Positions 21,085 to 31,480 of a stretch of DNA of 64,000 bases are shown here, one piece after another (positions within the stretch are counted from its first letter, which is position 1; each line of letters begins with the position of its first letter). The stretch spans positions 467,935 to 531,934 of the forward strand of contig NZ_JABCJE010000003.1 of NCBI RefSeq assembly GCF_013377535.1, in the 5' to 3' direction. The stretch comes from Donghicola mangrovi. GTDB lineage: Bacteria > Pseudomonadota > Alphaproteobacteria > Rhodobacterales > Rhodobacteraceae. The notes below the pieces were generated by a model. The model searched no databases and had not been told where the DNA came from. It saw nothing but the letters and a program-made list of their open reading frames with translations. Both the position numbers and the translations under genes were made by a program.

Positions 21085-23742
21085 TTAGGCTCCGATCACG
21101 GCTTTGGCGGCCGCGATGGCGGCGTCTGCGTTCTCGGCATCCTTGGCGCCGCCCTGAGCCATGTCGGGACGGCCACCGCCACCCTTGCCACCCAGTTCGG
21201 TCACGGCTGCCTTGACCAGATCCACGGCGCTGACTTTGTCGGTCAGGTCGGCGGTCACGCCAGCGGCCACGGCCACTTTGCCATCCGCCTCAGCGATCAG
21301 CAGGATCGCGGCCGAGCCCAGCTTTTCCTTGTGTGCGTCGATCAGCGAGGGCAGGTCCTTGCCGGTCACGCCCGACAGAACCTGCGCCAAGAAGGGCACG
21401 CCGTTCACGTCTTGGGCCGCCACTTCGGCCTTGCCGCCACCGGACATTGCCAGTTCGCGGCGCAGTTGGGCCACTTCGTTTTCCAGCTTCCTACGCTCGT
21501 CCAGCAGGGTCTGAACGCGGGCGGTCAGGTCTGCGGGCTGCGCCTTGAGGACGCCAGCGATCTCGGAAACGCGCTCTGCCTGCTCGCGCAGGTAGTTCAG
21601 GGCGGCTTGGCCGGTCAGCGCTTCGATCCGGCGGACACCGGCGCTGGAGGCGCTATCGGACAGGGTCAGATAAAGGCCGATCTCGCCGGTCTGGCCGACG
21701 TGGGTACCGCCGCAGAGTTCCAGCGAATAGGTCGCGCCGTCCATGCCCTTGCCCGAACCGGGCAGGTTGCCCATGGACACAACGCGAACTTCGTCGCCGT
21801 ACTTTTCACCGAACAGAGCCTGCGCCCCCAGACCACGGGCATCGTCCGGGGTCATGATGCGGGTTTCGACCTTGGTGTTCTGGCGGATGAACTCGTTCAC
21901 CTCGGCGTCGATCTGGGCCAGTTCCTCGGCGCTCAGGGCCTTGTTGTGGCTGAAGTCAAAGCGCAGACGGTCCTCGGCGTTCAACGAGCCGCGCTGGGCC
22001 ACGTGATCCCCCAGAGCGTGGCGCAGAGCCTCGTTCAGCAGGTGAGTGGCCGAGTGGCTGGAGCGGATCGCGCTGCGGCGATCGTGGTTCACAACCAGTT
22101 CCGCGCCCTGACCACGGTCGATGGTGCCTTCGGTGACTTCGACCATGTGGATGAAGACGCCAGCGGCCTTCTTGGTGTCGGTGACGCGGGCCTTGCCGGT
22201 ATCGGTTTCGATCACGCCGGTGTCGCCGATCTGACCGCCGCTTTCCGCATAGAAGGGGGTCTGGTTCAGAACGATCTGAGCGGTGTCGCCTGCGGCCAGC
22301 TTGTCGGTCTTGGCGCCGTCCTTGACGATGGCCACGATCTGACCTTCGGCGGTTTCGGTGTCATAGCCAAGGAAATCGGTGGTGCCTTTTTCGTCGGCGA
22401 TATCAAACCAGATGCTGGCATCGGCGGTTTCACCCGAACCGGACCAAGCCGCGCGGGCTTTGGCCTTTTGCTCGGCCATGGCGGCGTCGAAACCGTCGGT
22501 GTCCACGGTGCGGTTCTGTTCGCGCAGCGCGTCCTGGGTCAGGTCGAGCGGGAAGCCATAGGTGTCATAGAGCTTGAACGCAGCGGCGCCGGGCAGGGGC
22601 GCGCCCTCGGGCAGCTCGGCCACTTCGTCGGCCAAGAGCTTCAGGCCACGGTCGAGGGTCGAGTTGAAGCGCTTGCCTTCCAGCTCCAGCGTTTCTTCGA
22701 TCAGCGACTGTGCGCGGCCCAGTTCGGGATAGGCCGCGCCCATCTGACGAACCAGTGCGGGCACCAGTTTGTGCATGATCGGGTCCTTGGCACCCAAGAG
22801 GTTCGCGTGACGCATCGCGCGGCGCATGATGCGGCGCAGAACGTAGCCACGGCCATCGGCAGACGGCATCACGCCATCGGCGATCAGGAACGCGGTCGAG
22901 CGCAGGTGGTCAGCGATCACGCGGTGATGCACGTTGCCGGGGCCGTCAGGCTCGCCGTCGGTCACGTCGGCGCTGGCCTCGATCAGGCTGCGCATCAGAT
23001 CGGTGTCGTAGTTGTCGTGCTTGCCTTGCAGCAGGGCGCCGATACGCTCCAGACCCATGCCGGTGTCGATCGACTGCATTTCCAGATCGATCATCGAGCC
23101 GTCTTCGAACTGCTCGTTCTGCATGAAAACGTTGTTCCAGATCTCGATGAAGCGGTCACCGTCCTCGTCGGGCGAACCCGGAGGGCCACCGGCAATGTGT
23201 TCGCCGTGGTCAAAGAAAATCTCGGTGCAGGGGCCGCACGGGCCGGTCGGGCCCATCTGCCAGAAGTTGTCTTTGGTCGGGATGCGGATGATCTTGTGAT
23301 CTTCGAAACCGGTGACCTTTTTCCAGATGTCTGCAGCCTCGTCATCCGTGTGATAGACGGTGACCAGCAGCTTGTCCTTGGGGATGTCGAAATCCTTGGT
23401 CAGCAGTTCCCACGCGAAATGGATCGCCTGTTCCTTGAAATAGTCGCCGAACGAGAAGTTCCCCAGCATTTCAAAGAAGGTGTGGTGGCGTGCGGTGTAA
23501 CCGACGTTATCAAGGTCGTTGTGCTTGCCGCCAGCGCGGACGCATTTCTGCGCGGTGGTGGCGCGCTTGTAATCGCGGGTTTCGACACCGGTGAAGCAGT
23601 TCTTGAACTGCACCATGCCCGAGTTCGTGAACATCAGCGTCGGGTCGTTGCGCGGAACCAGGGGCGACGAGGGCACAACCTCGTGTCCCTGCTTTGCGAA
23701 GTAGTCGAGGAAGGTCGAGCGGATATCGTTCAGCGAAGGCAT
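21085..23742 (-). CDS. alaS: alanine--tRNA ligase
   Basis: AlaS charges tRNA-Ala and edits mischarged serine and glycine. The 885-residue protein, from the ATG at 23742, has the class II catalytic core starting [21 protein letters not shown]. Motifs include [16 protein letters not shown] and [14 protein letters not shown]. The editing domain has zinc-site residues in HSATHLL and [11 protein letters not shown], and a C-terminal coiled coil and DHHA1-like region ends the protein. The open frame extends to 24051, but that extension has no homology I recognise. The gene is divergent from the amidotransferase gene. Confidence 0.96.
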   Translation of the reverse strand: MPSLNDIRSTFLDYFAKQGHEVVPSSPLVPRNDPTLMFTNSGMVQFKNCFTGVETRDYKRATTAQKCVRAGGKHNDLDNVGYTARHHTFFEMLGNFSFGDYFKEQAIHFAWELLTKDFDIPKDKLLVTVYHTDDEAADIWKKVTGFEDHKIIRIPTKDNFWQMGPTGPCGPCTEIFFDHGEHIAGGPPGSPDEDGDRFIEIWNNVFMQNEQFEDGSMIDLEMQSIDTGMGLERIGALLQGKHDNYDTDLMRSLIEASADVTDGEPDGPGNVHHRVIADHLRSTAFLIADGVMPSADGRGYVLRRIMRRAMRHANLLGAKDPIMHKLVPALVRQMGAAYPELGRAQSLIEETLELEGKRFNSTLDRGLKLLADEVAELPEGAPLPGAAAFKLYDTYGFPLDLTQDALREQNRTVDTDGFDAAMAEQKAKARAAWSGSGETADASIWFDIADEKGTTDFLGYDTETAEGQIVAIVKDGAKTDKLAAGDTAQIVLNQTPFYAESGGQIGDTGVIETDTGKARVTDTKKAAGVFIHMVEVTEGTIDRGQGAELVVNHDRRSAIRSSHSATHLLNEALRHALGDHVAQRGSLNAEDRLRFDFSHNKALSAEELAQIDAEVNEFIRQNTKVETRIMTPDDARGLGAQALFGEKYGDEVRVVSMGNLPGSGKGMDGATYSLELCGGTHVGQTGEIGLYLTLSDSASSAGVRRIEALTGQAALNYLREQAERVSEIAGVLKAQPADLTARVQTLLDERRKLENEVAQLRRELAMSGGGKAEVAAQDVNGVPFLAQVLSGVTGKDLPSLIDAHKEKLGSAAILLIAEADGKVAVAAGVTADLTDKVSAVDLVKAAVTELGGKGGGGRPDMAQGGAKDAENADAAIAAAKAVIGA

Positions 23743-23949
23743 GTCGTCTCTTTCGTTCTGGCGTGGGCCAAGCGTTCCGAAATTGTCTAGCGGCGTCAGG
23801 ATGCCTTGTCCATAAGCCCGAACCGCCTTTGGCATGTGCAAAAAGGATACGGGGACCCATGGGGCGCTTTGGTGTAACTTGTGCCTGACTTTTCTGGCCT
23901 GTAAATTGCATGCTGCAAGACAGCATTCGCAAACGCCAAGGATACGCCA

Positions 23950-24750
23950 ATGTGCCGCTGGGCCGCCTACATCGGAGAGCCGATCTTTCTGTCCGAAGTC
24001 GTGACGGACCCCAAGCATTCGCTGGTCCATCAGTCCCACTGTGCGACCCAATGTTCGACCGCGATCAACGCGGATGGGTTCGGCGTGGCATGGTATGGCG
24101 ACCGCGAGGAACCGGGTCTGTACCGCGACACGAACCCCGCGTGGTCCGATCCGAACCTGCGCTCACTGGCCTATCAGGTGAAGTCGGGGCTGTTTATGGC
24201 CCATGTGCGGGCCTCGACCGGCACGGCGACCAGCCGCAACAACTGCCATCCGTTTTCGGTGGGCAAGTGGAGCTTTATGCATAACGGCCAGATCGGGGGC
24301 TTCAACGCCATCCGCAAAGACGTGGACATGATGATCTCGGCCAAGCTGTACGACTGCCGCAAGGGCGCCACGGACAGCGAGGCATTGTTCCTGATCGCCC
24401 TGGACGAGGGGCTGGAGGATGATCCCCACGGTGCCATGCTGCGAGCGGTGGCCCGGCTGCAAATCCTGTCCGAGGAAAAGGGCGGCTTGCCCCATATGCG
24501 ACTGGCGGCGGCCTTGTCGGACGGGGTGAACCTTTATGCGATGCGCTATGCGTCGGATGAATTCGCGCCCTCGCTCTATTATCGCTGGAGCGATACGCGG
24601 AACGGGTGGGCTGTGGTGTCCGAACCCTTGGAAACCGACGAAACCGATTGGGTCGAGGTGCCTGCGGGCAGCTGGCTGCGGTTCGGGCCGGACGGGATGG
24701 AGCAGGGGTGTTTTGCGCCCGATCTGCACCGGGCGCACAAGGTCGCCTAA
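23950..24750 (+). CDS. class II glutamine amidotransferase (YafJ-like)
   Basis: The 266-residue protein begins MCRWAAYIG, which places the N-terminal nucleophile cysteine at residue 2, as in class II (Ntn) amidotransferases. It also has [25 protein letters not shown] and [19 protein letters not shown], which shape the glutaminase site. There is no synthase domain, so it belongs to the stand-alone YafJ/EgtC-like group that releases ammonia or hydrolyses gamma-glutamyl amides. Its substrate is unknown; no ergothioneine genes are nearby. It overlaps the end of the convergent YitT-type gene by four bases. Confidence 0.87.
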   Translation: MCRWAAYIGEPIFLSEVVTDPKHSLVHQSHCATQCSTAINADGFGVAWYGDREEPGLYRDTNPAWSDPNLRSLAYQVKSGLFMAHVRASTGTATSRNNCHPFSVGKWSFMHNGQIGGFNAIRKDVDMMISAKLYDCRKGATDSEALFLIALDEGLEDDPHGAMLRAVARLQILSEEKGGLPHMRLAAALSDGVNLYAMRYASDEFAPSLYYRWSDTRNGWAVVSEPLETDETDWVEVPAGSWLRFGPDGMEQGCFAPDLHRAHKVA

Positions 24751-25379
24751 AGCGCGATATACCGGTCGCGGCGGTGGTTCGTCGCGATAATCAGGTTCAC
24801 GATCACCGCCCCCAGCAGCGAATACAGAACCGTCGGCAACGGCAGGATAAAGAACGCCACCGTGAACAGGCAGGCGTCAAAGATCAGCTGGGTGTGACCC
24901 GCGCGAAAGCCGGTTTTGTCCTGCAAATACAGCGCCAGAACACCGATCCCGCCAAGGGATGCGCCATGCCGGAACAGCACCATCAGGCCAAGCCCCGTAA
25001 CGCCCGCCATGATGATCGTGCCCACAACGGGGTCAATCTGGCTGAACTGTACATAGTTCGGCAGCGCGTCTGCGATGAATGACAGCAGCGCCACGGCTAT
25101 GAACGTTTTGATCGTGAAACGCGGGCCCATGCGCAGATAGGCCAGCACGTAGAACGGGATGTTCACCAGAAAAAACAGGATGCCGAACTTGATCCCTGTA
25201 ATGTAGCTGAGCAAAACCGCCAGACCGGCGGTCTGTCCGGTGATCAGCCCCAGATTGGTCAGGATCAGCAGTCCCAGCGAACACATGGTGGTCCCAAGGG
25301 CAAAGGCTTGGGCGTCGTCGGCAATGGTGTGGTTAATAGAATTATGCGGCTCTGCCATGTCGATTGTCTTTTTGATCAT
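24747..25379 (-). CDS. YitT family membrane protein (second of a tandem pair)
   Basis: The 210-residue protein has about five or six hydrophobic segments. It resembles YitT/DUF161 proteins in LGLITGQTAGLAVLLSYITG and in FRHGASLGGIGVLALYLQDK. Both motifs recur in the neighbour immediately upstream, so the two are paralogues from a local duplication. Function is unknown; YitT proteins have been suggested to transport small molecules. The start is 11 bases from the stop of the upstream paralogue, so they are probably one operon. An internal ATG at 25358 is an alternative start. Confidence 0.78.
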   Translation of the reverse strand: MIKKTIDMAEPHNSINHTIADDAQAFALGTTMCSLGLLILTNLGLITGQTAGLAVLLSYITGIKFGILFFLVNIPFYVLAYLRMGPRFTIKTFIAVALLSFIADALPNYVQFSQIDPVVGTIIMAGVTGLGLMVLFRHGASLGGIGVLALYLQDKTGFRAGHTQLIFDACLFTVAFFILPLPTVLYSLLGAVIVNLIIATNHRRDRYIAL

Positions 25380-25390
25380 CGGGAAAAATC

Positions 25391-26014
25391 TCAGTCCGCG
25401 ATATAACGGTCGCGCCGATGGTTAAAGGCTATAACGCCATTCAGAATGACTGCCCCCAGCAAAGAGAACATGACGACGTGGGGATCAAACAGGAAAAAGG
25501 CCACCGAAAACAGGATCGCGTCGAAGCCAAGCTGCACGTAACCCGCGCGGATGTTCAGGTATTCCTGCGCCATCAGGGCCAGCACGCCAAGGCCGCCGAG
25601 CGACGATTTGTGCCGGAACGTCCCAAGCAGGCCAAAGCCGGTCAGCACCCCGAACGCCACGGTCCCGAACCACGGGTTCAGCTCGGAAAAGGGCATGAGG
25701 CCGGGCACCACGGCCATCAGGATGGACAGGATCGTGACGCTGATCGCGGATTTGATGGTGAATTCGGGGCCCATGTAGAACCACGCGACGATATAGAAGG
25801 GGATGTTGATCCCCCAGAACACCCAGCTGAAGCTCAGGTGCGTCAGATAGCTGATGATCAGCGCAAGCCCTGCGGTTTGCCCTGTGATGAACCCGAGTTG
25901 GGTCAGAAAGGTCAGGCCGATCGAGGTGGTGATCAGGCCGATCGACAGACCCTGAAGGTCTTCGAGCAGAGTGTGTTTCTGCGGGGAGGGGGGGATATGA
26001 TAGGAGGCTGGCAT
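25391..26014 (-). CDS. YitT family membrane protein (first of a tandem pair)
   Basis: The 207-residue membrane protein shares with its downstream paralogue the blocks LGFITGQTAGLALIISYLTHL and FRHKSSLGGLGVLALMAQE, and both end in NHRRDRYIA. I chose ATG 26014 over the TTG nine bases earlier. A perfect inverted repeat spans the start codon and leaves no room for an ordinary ribosome binding site, which hints at a repressor site or leaderless initiation. The substrate is unknown. Confidence 0.78.
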   Translation of the reverse strand: MPASYHIPPSPQKHTLLEDLQGLSIGLITTSIGLTFLTQLGFITGQTAGLALIISYLTHLSFSWVFWGINIPFYIVAWFYMGPEFTIKSAISVTILSILMAVVPGLMPFSELNPWFGTVAFGVLTGFGLLGTFRHKSSLGGLGVLALMAQEYLNIRAGYVQLGFDAILFSVAFFLFDPHVVMFSLLGAVILNGVIAFNHRRDRYIAD

Positions 26015-26036
26015 ACTGCCCAATTTAGGGCAGTAT
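26013..26036. promoter_or_regulatory. perfect inverted repeat over the YitT start codon (possible operator)
   Basis: ATACTGCCC, AATTTA, GGGCAGTAT: two nine-base arms pair perfectly around a six-base A/T centre, typical of a dimeric regulator's site. One arm contains the start codon of the minus-strand YitT gene. No T tract follows, so a terminator is unlikely. The regulator is unknown. Confidence 0.55.
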
Positions 26037-26084
26037 TGTTGACCTGTCTAGATGCTGCGTGCGCAAAGCTGCACTGCGGCGATG

Positions 26085-26669
26085 TCAGGTGTTCGCCTCG
26101 AACCAGCGGTCGATACGTAGTTTCAACGCTTCCCAGATGGCGGGGGCGCCGCGTTTGACCTTGGAGCCGACGCGGGTTTCCAGCTGCGCCGTGGTCACGC
26201 TGTATTCGATCCAGCTGCCGCCGCCGGTTTCCAGATTGGCGATGACAGGCTGCACGCGGTCGATGGACTTGGCGAAAATCGCGTCGTCGGTTTCGGCTGC
26301 CTCGAACTCTTCCCACAGGGCGCGGTAAGTGTCGCGCTGGTCGGGGGGCAGCAGGCCGAACAGACGGTCGGCGGCGGCCTGTTCTAGTGCCGCCTGCGCC
26401 TCGGGGTCGGGGGCGCCGTGGATGGGGGCATCGCCTGCGTCGATCTCGACGATATCATGCAAGAGCAACATCTGAATCACCCGCCCGACATTGACGGGGC
26501 GGATGGCGTGCTCGGCCATGGTCAGGGCGTAAAGGGCGATGTGCCAGCTATGCTCGGCAGAGTTTTCGCGGCGCGAGGCATCGCAGAGCGTCGTGGCGCG
26601 GTTGACGGATTTCAGGCGATCCGCCTCGGTCAGAAAGGCGAGCTGCGCTGAAATCCGGTCCATGCTCAT
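26085..26669 (-). CDS. HD-domain hydrolase (YfbR/HDDC2-like 5'-deoxynucleotidase)
   Basis: The 194-residue protein has an HD metal-binding pattern: a histidine in SAEHSWHIALYAL, HD in LLLHDIVEIDAGD, and a later aspartate in KSIDRVQPVIAN. The layout matches YfbR/HDDC2-type nucleotidases, which dephosphorylate deoxynucleoside monophosphates. Start ATG 26669 overlaps the stop of the upstream 72-residue gene (ATGA), with a second ATG two codons later. It ends about 70 bases before the YitT pair. Confidence 0.8.
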   Translation of the reverse strand: MSMDRISAQLAFLTEADRLKSVNRATTLCDASRRENSAEHSWHIALYALTMAEHAIRPVNVGRVIQMLLLHDIVEIDAGDAPIHGAPDPEAQAALEQAAADRLFGLLPPDQRDTYRALWEEFEAAETDDAIFAKSIDRVQPVIANLETGGGSWIEYSVTTAQLETRVGSKVKRGAPAIWEALKLRIDRWFEANT

Positions 26670-26884
26670 TCCGCGAGGGTCCCCAGCTTTTCGGCCAGAA
26701 ACTTGCGGGCGCGCTGTTCGGCGATCCGCACGCGCACGGCGGTGCGGAAGGCCTCTTCGGTGGTGGGTGAGGTCGCGCCGATCACGGCAGCAACCTCGTC
26801 GGGCAGACGGTCGTCTCCCAGCGTTTCCATGGCGGCGATCACGTCGATGGCCAGCTTGTCGGCAAGGTCTTCGGTGATCGACAT
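26666..26884 (-). CDS. small conserved-looking hypothetical protein, 72 residues
   Basis: I do not recognise a family. The 72-residue protein is mostly helical, acidic at both ends and basic between about residues 48 and 64 (RVRIAEQRARKFLAEKL). It has no signal peptide or membrane segment. It lies in a tight minus-strand operon: three bases after the alpha/beta hydrolase stop and overlapping the HD hydrolase start by four bases. This coupling is the main evidence that it is a real gene. Confidence 0.7.
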   Translation of the reverse strand: MSITEDLADKLAIDVIAAMETLGDDRLPDEVAAVIGATSPTTEEAFRTAVRVRIAEQRARKFLAEKLGTLAE

Positions 26885-26887
26885 GGC

Positions 26888-27541
26888 TTAGCGGCTGTTC
26901 TCGGTCAGGCGGCGTTTGACGTAACCGCTGACGTGGTCGATCATCGGCTCCATGTGGGGCTCTTCAAAGAAGTGGCCCGCACCTTCCATCTGCTCGTGAG
27001 TGATGGTGATGCCCTTCTGTTCCTGCAGCTTTTTCACCAGCGAGACCGTATCAGCGGGCGGCGCGACGCGGTCGGCGGTGCCGTTGATGATCAGACCCGA
27101 GCTGGGGCAGGGCGCAAGGAAGCTGAAGTCGTACATGTTCGCCGGCGGAGCGACCGATACAAAGCCGGTGATCTCGGGGCGGCGCATCAGAAGCTGCATA
27201 CCGATCCACGCGCCGAACGAGAAGCCCGCAACCCAGCAATGCTTGGAGTTCGAGTTCATGGACTGCAGGTAATCGAGTGCCGATGCGGCATCCGACAACT
27301 CGCCCACGCCCTGGTCGTACTCACCCTGGCTGCGGCCGACGCCGCGGAAGTTGAAGCGCAGCACCGTAAAGCCCATGTTATAGAAGGCGTAGTGCAGGTT
27401 GTAGACGACCTTGTTGTTCATCGTGCCGCCGAATTGCGGATGCGGATGCAGGACGATGGCAATCGGGGCGTCACGGTCTTTTTGAGGGTGGTAGCGGCCT
27501 TCGAGGCGGCCTTCGGGTCCGGGGAAAATGACCTCGGGCAT
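26888..27541 (-). CDS. alpha/beta hydrolase
   Basis: The 217-residue protein has the alpha/beta hydrolase layout: HPHPQFGGTMNNKVV near the N-terminus, FNFRGVGRSQGEYDQGVGE, the nucleophile elbow GFSFGAWIG, an acid in NGTADRVAPP, and the catalytic histidine in GAGHFFEE. This set fits the small esterase-like group (COG2945). The substrate is unknown. I chose ATG 27541 because AGGAGA lies about ten bases upstream. It is divergent from iscR across a 158-base regulatory gap and heads the unit with the 72-residue protein and HD hydrolase. Confidence 0.85.
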   Translation of the reverse strand: MPEVIFPGPEGRLEGRYHPQKDRDAPIAIVLHPHPQFGGTMNNKVVYNLHYAFYNMGFTVLRFNFRGVGRSQGEYDQGVGELSDAASALDYLQSMNSNSKHCWVAGFSFGAWIGMQLLMRRPEITGFVSVAPPANMYDFSFLAPCPSSGLIINGTADRVAPPADTVSLVKKLQEQKGITITHEQMEGAGHFFEEPHMEPMIDHVSGYVKRRLTENSR

Positions 27542-27578
27542 GGGCTGACGCTCTCCTGAATATTGGGGTCGGGAATTC

Positions 27579-27616
27579 TTGACGGAATTGCTCAACCACC
27601 TTAGAAGGGTTCTAAA
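27579..27616 (+). promoter_or_regulatory. likely iscR-suf promoter with iron-box-like palindrome
   Basis: TTGACG (27579-27584) is followed after 17 bases by a -10-like TAGAAG. This -10 lies inside the perfect palindrome TTAGAA GGG TTCTAA (27601-27615). The palindrome resembles the Irr-box type of alphaproteobacteria, as I recall that consensus, and its position over the -10 suggests repression. It could instead be an IscR site. Confidence 0.6.
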
Positions 27617-27699
27617 TCCGGATCTGACGATCGGTTGTGTGCACTGCGATGTAAGCGTTGGGGCTGCGCACGTCAATCTATTCGCCGTGGGGGTGACCA

Positions 27700-28158
27700 A
27701 TGAAACTGAGCACTAAAGGCCGTTATGCAATGGTTGCGCTGGTCGATCTGGCCCTTCAACCCGAGGATCATCTGGTTACTCTGGGTGAAATCTCGAAGCG
27801 GCAAGACATTTCGCTGCCCTATCTGGAGCAGCTGTTCGTGAAACTGCGCCGTGCGGGGCTGGTTGAGTCGGTGCGCGGGCCCGGAGGCGGGTATCGTCTG
27901 GCGCGCTCGGCGTCCGATATTCGGGTGGCAGATATTCTGGGTGCGGTCGATGAGACGGTGAGTGCGATGCACAAAGGGGCAGGGGCATCTGGTGCGCTGT
28001 CGGGATCGCGGGCGCAGTCGCTGTCGAACCGTCTGTGGGAAGGGCTGAGCGCCCATGTCTATGTTTTCCTGCACCAGACCCGTTTGCAGGACGTGATCAA
28101 GAACCAGCTGGCCCCGTGCCCTGCGGTGCCGAACCTGTTCGACGTGGTGGACGAGTGA
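27700..28158 (+). CDS. iscR: Rrf2 family regulator IscR, single-cysteine type
   Basis: IscR senses Fe-S status and represses Fe-S assembly genes. The 152-residue protein has the Rrf2 winged helix: MKLSTKGRYAMVALVDLAL, then SLPYLEQLFVKLRRAGLVES and VRGPGGGYRLAR. The usual three-cysteine cluster site around residues 92-106 is absent; the matching stretch (HKGAGASGALSGSRAQSL) has none. The only cysteine is residue 140. A related single-cysteine IscR is known from Rhodobacter sphaeroides, so this is probably a lineage trait. It heads the suf operon. Confidence 0.88.
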   Translation: MKLSTKGRYAMVALVDLALQPEDHLVTLGEISKRQDISLPYLEQLFVKLRRAGLVESVRGPGGGYRLARSASDIRVADILGAVDETVSAMHKGAGASGALSGSRAQSLSNRLWEGLSAHVYVFLHQTRLQDVIKNQLAPCPAVPNLFDVVDE

Positions 28159-28170
28159 TGACTGTTGAAT

Positions 28171-28230
28171 GGGGGCGCTGCCCCCGTCGCTGCGCGACTC
28201 CCCCGGAGTATTTTGACCAAGAAGAAGGAC
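28171..28230 (+). repeat. intergenic repeat with two small stem-loops
   Basis: GGGGGCGCTGCCCCC forms one hairpin, GTCGCTGCGCGAC a second, and CTCCCCCGGAGTATTTTGACC follows. I recall near-identical sequence between genes in many Rhodobacterales genomes, so it looks like a dispersed extragenic element. It lies in the 79-base gap between iscR and the desulfurase. Confidence 0.6.
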
Positions 28231-28237
28231 TGGGGCT

Positions 28238-29281
28238 GTGAAGCGCGTCTATCTGGACTGGAATGCGACCACGCCTTTGCGGCCCGAGGCCAAGGCGGCG
28301 ATGATTGCGGCCATGGATGTGGTCGGCAACCCGTCGAGCGTTCATGCCGAGGGGCGTGCGGCGAAGTCTTTGGTCGAGAAGGCGCGGGCGCAGGTGGCGT
28401 CGGCACTGGGGGCAGAGGGAGCGGATGTTGTTTTTACCTCTGGGGCGACCGAGGCGGCGGCGCTGGCTTGCGCCGGGCGCGGGCTGAAGGGCGCGGCGGT
28501 CGAGCATGATGCGGTTGCGGCTTGGGTTTCGGCGGAGTTGCCTGTGTCGGCTGATGGGGCGGTGCGCGTGGATGATCCGGCGGGATCGGTGCTGCAACTG
28601 GCCAACAGCGAGACCGGTGTGTTGCAGACGCTGCCCGAGGGGCTGGCTGTCAGTGATATGACGCAGGCCTTTGGCAAGGTGCCGTTCGCGTTCAACTGGA
28701 GCGGAGCGCAGATGGGTCTGGTGTCGGCGCACAAGCTTGGCGGGCCTAAGGGCATTGGCGCTTTGGTTCTGCGGCGCGGTCTGGATGTGGAGAGCCGCAT
28801 CAAGGGCGGCGGTCAGGAAATGGGCCGCCGGTCGGGGACTGAAAATGTCATCGGAATGGTCGGTTTTGGGGCAGCCGCCGAGGCCGCGGCCCGTGATCTG
28901 GCCGATGGCGTTTGGGAACGGGTTGCGGAAATTAGAAATATTCTAGAAAACGCTCTGGAAGATGACTCGGAGTTGCCTATTTTTGTCGGGAAAGGGGCGG
29001 AGCGCCTGCCGAACACCACTGTGGTGGCGGTTCCCGGATGGAAGGGCGAGACGCAAGTGATGCAGATGGATCTGGCCGGTTTTGCGATCAGCGCCGGATC
29101 TGCGTGCTCGAGCGGGAAGGTGCGCGCCAGCCGCGTGCTGACTTCGATGGGATTTGACGAGGCCACAGCCAGCGGTGCGATCCGCATCAGTCTGGGGCCG
29201 GATGTAACGGAAGAGGACGTGCTGCGCTTTGCGGATGCATGGGGCAAGCAGTTCAGGAAATTTCGCGCCCGCGGGGCGTGA
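28238..29281 (+). CDS. NifS/IscS-like cysteine desulfurase
   Basis: This PLP enzyme of the class V aminotransferase family releases sulfur from cysteine. The 347-residue protein starts [19 protein letters not shown]. It has the PLP lysine near residue 166 in [10 protein letters not shown] and the catalytic cysteine near residue 290 in [16 protein letters not shown], as in group I enzymes. The start is GTG 28238. It is a second desulfurase in the operon besides SufS and is shorter than IscS (about 400 residues). It may feed sulfur to SufBCD or to another acceptor. Confidence 0.87.
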   Translation: MKRVYLDWNATTPLRPEAKAAMIAAMDVVGNPSSVHAEGRAAKSLVEKARAQVASALGAEGADVVFTSGATEAAALACAGRGLKGAAVEHDAVAAWVSAELPVSADGAVRVDDPAGSVLQLANSETGVLQTLPEGLAVSDMTQAFGKVPFAFNWSGAQMGLVSAHKLGGPKGIGALVLRRGLDVESRIKGGGQEMGRRSGTENVIGMVGFGAAAEAAARDLADGVWERVAEIRNILENALEDDSELPIFVGKGAERLPNTTVVAVPGWKGETQVMQMDLAGFAISAGSACSSGKVRASRVLTSMGFDEATASGAIRISLGPDVTEEDVLRFADAWGKQFRKFRARGA

Positions 29282-29307
29282 ACGGTATGCGAACAGGAGG
29301 GACGCCA

Positions 29308-30827
<1,520 letters not shown>

Positions 30828-30828
<1 letters not shown>

Positions 30829-31145
30829 TGGATCGCGGCCCTGAGGCAGGTTCCGGTATTCGGAACCATTACTCTGGGGCCGCGCTCAAAGAACGGTTCA
30901 GTCTGCGCCTTGTGTTCGGACTGATCCTCTTCACACTGATGGTTGCGACGGCGGGGATCACGCTTCTGTTCGGGAAGCTGTTCGGACTGGAAGGCAAGAC
31001 ACAGGCCCTGATGTTCATGGTTCTGTTCTATCTGGTTCAACCGATCGTCATAGGAACTGTTTTTATCGTGCGGTCCTTCCGCCGGAACAAAACCCAAGAG
31101 ATGCAACGCAGGGATATGGACCTGCACCGCAAGGAGATGAAGTGA
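30828..31145 (+). CDS. small two-helix membrane protein in the suf operon
   Basis: The 105-residue protein is not a family I recognise. It has a polar N-terminus, two hydrophobic helices (about residues 24-46 and 56-80) and a strongly basic and acidic C-terminal tail ([19 protein letters not shown]) that is likely cytoplasmic. Its ATG shares a base with the sufB stop, and its stop shares a base with the YbjQ gene start, so it is translationally coupled on both sides. A role in Fe-S assembly is only inferred from location. Confidence 0.65.
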
Positions 31146-31456
31146 TGATCGTGACCACCACACCCTCTGTCGAAGGTTACCAGATCGCCGACTACAAGGG
31201 CATCGTCACCGGCGAGGCCATCCTCGGCGCGAACGTGTTCCGCGATATCTTTGCGGGCATCACCGACATCATCGGTGGCCGGTCCGGTGCCTATGAGAAA
31301 TCGCTGGCCGAGGCCCGCGAAACCGCTTTGGCCGAGATGGAAGAGCGCGCCCGTGCCCGTGGTGCGAACGCTGTCGTCGGCGTCGATCTGGACTACGAAG
31401 TAATCAACAACATGCTGATGGTCTCGGCCTCGGGCACCGCCGTGGTGCTGGGCTGA
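31145..31456 (+). CDS. YbjQ/UPF0145 family protein
   Basis: The 103-residue protein carries the YbjQ (DUF74) pattern: [24 protein letters not shown] near the N-terminus and a central helical block ([34 protein letters not shown]), ending in [12 protein letters not shown]. YbjQ proteins form pentamers and are sometimes called heavy-metal binding, although their role is unproven. The ATG at 31145 follows AAGGAG by about nine bases. Its place between sufB and sufC is unusual and interesting. Confidence 0.87.
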   Translation: MIVTTTPSVEGYQIADYKGIVTGEAILGANVFRDIFAGITDIIGGRSGAYEKSLAEARETALAEMEERARARGANAVVGVDLDYEVINNMLMVSASGTAVVLG

Positions 31457-31480
31457 TCCGACCTTAGAAGGAACGAAAAA

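Noticed and set aside
21049..23790. Plus-strand open frame of 913 codons
   Set aside because: It lies fully opposite alaS, whose motifs are clear; the plus frame has no known domain.
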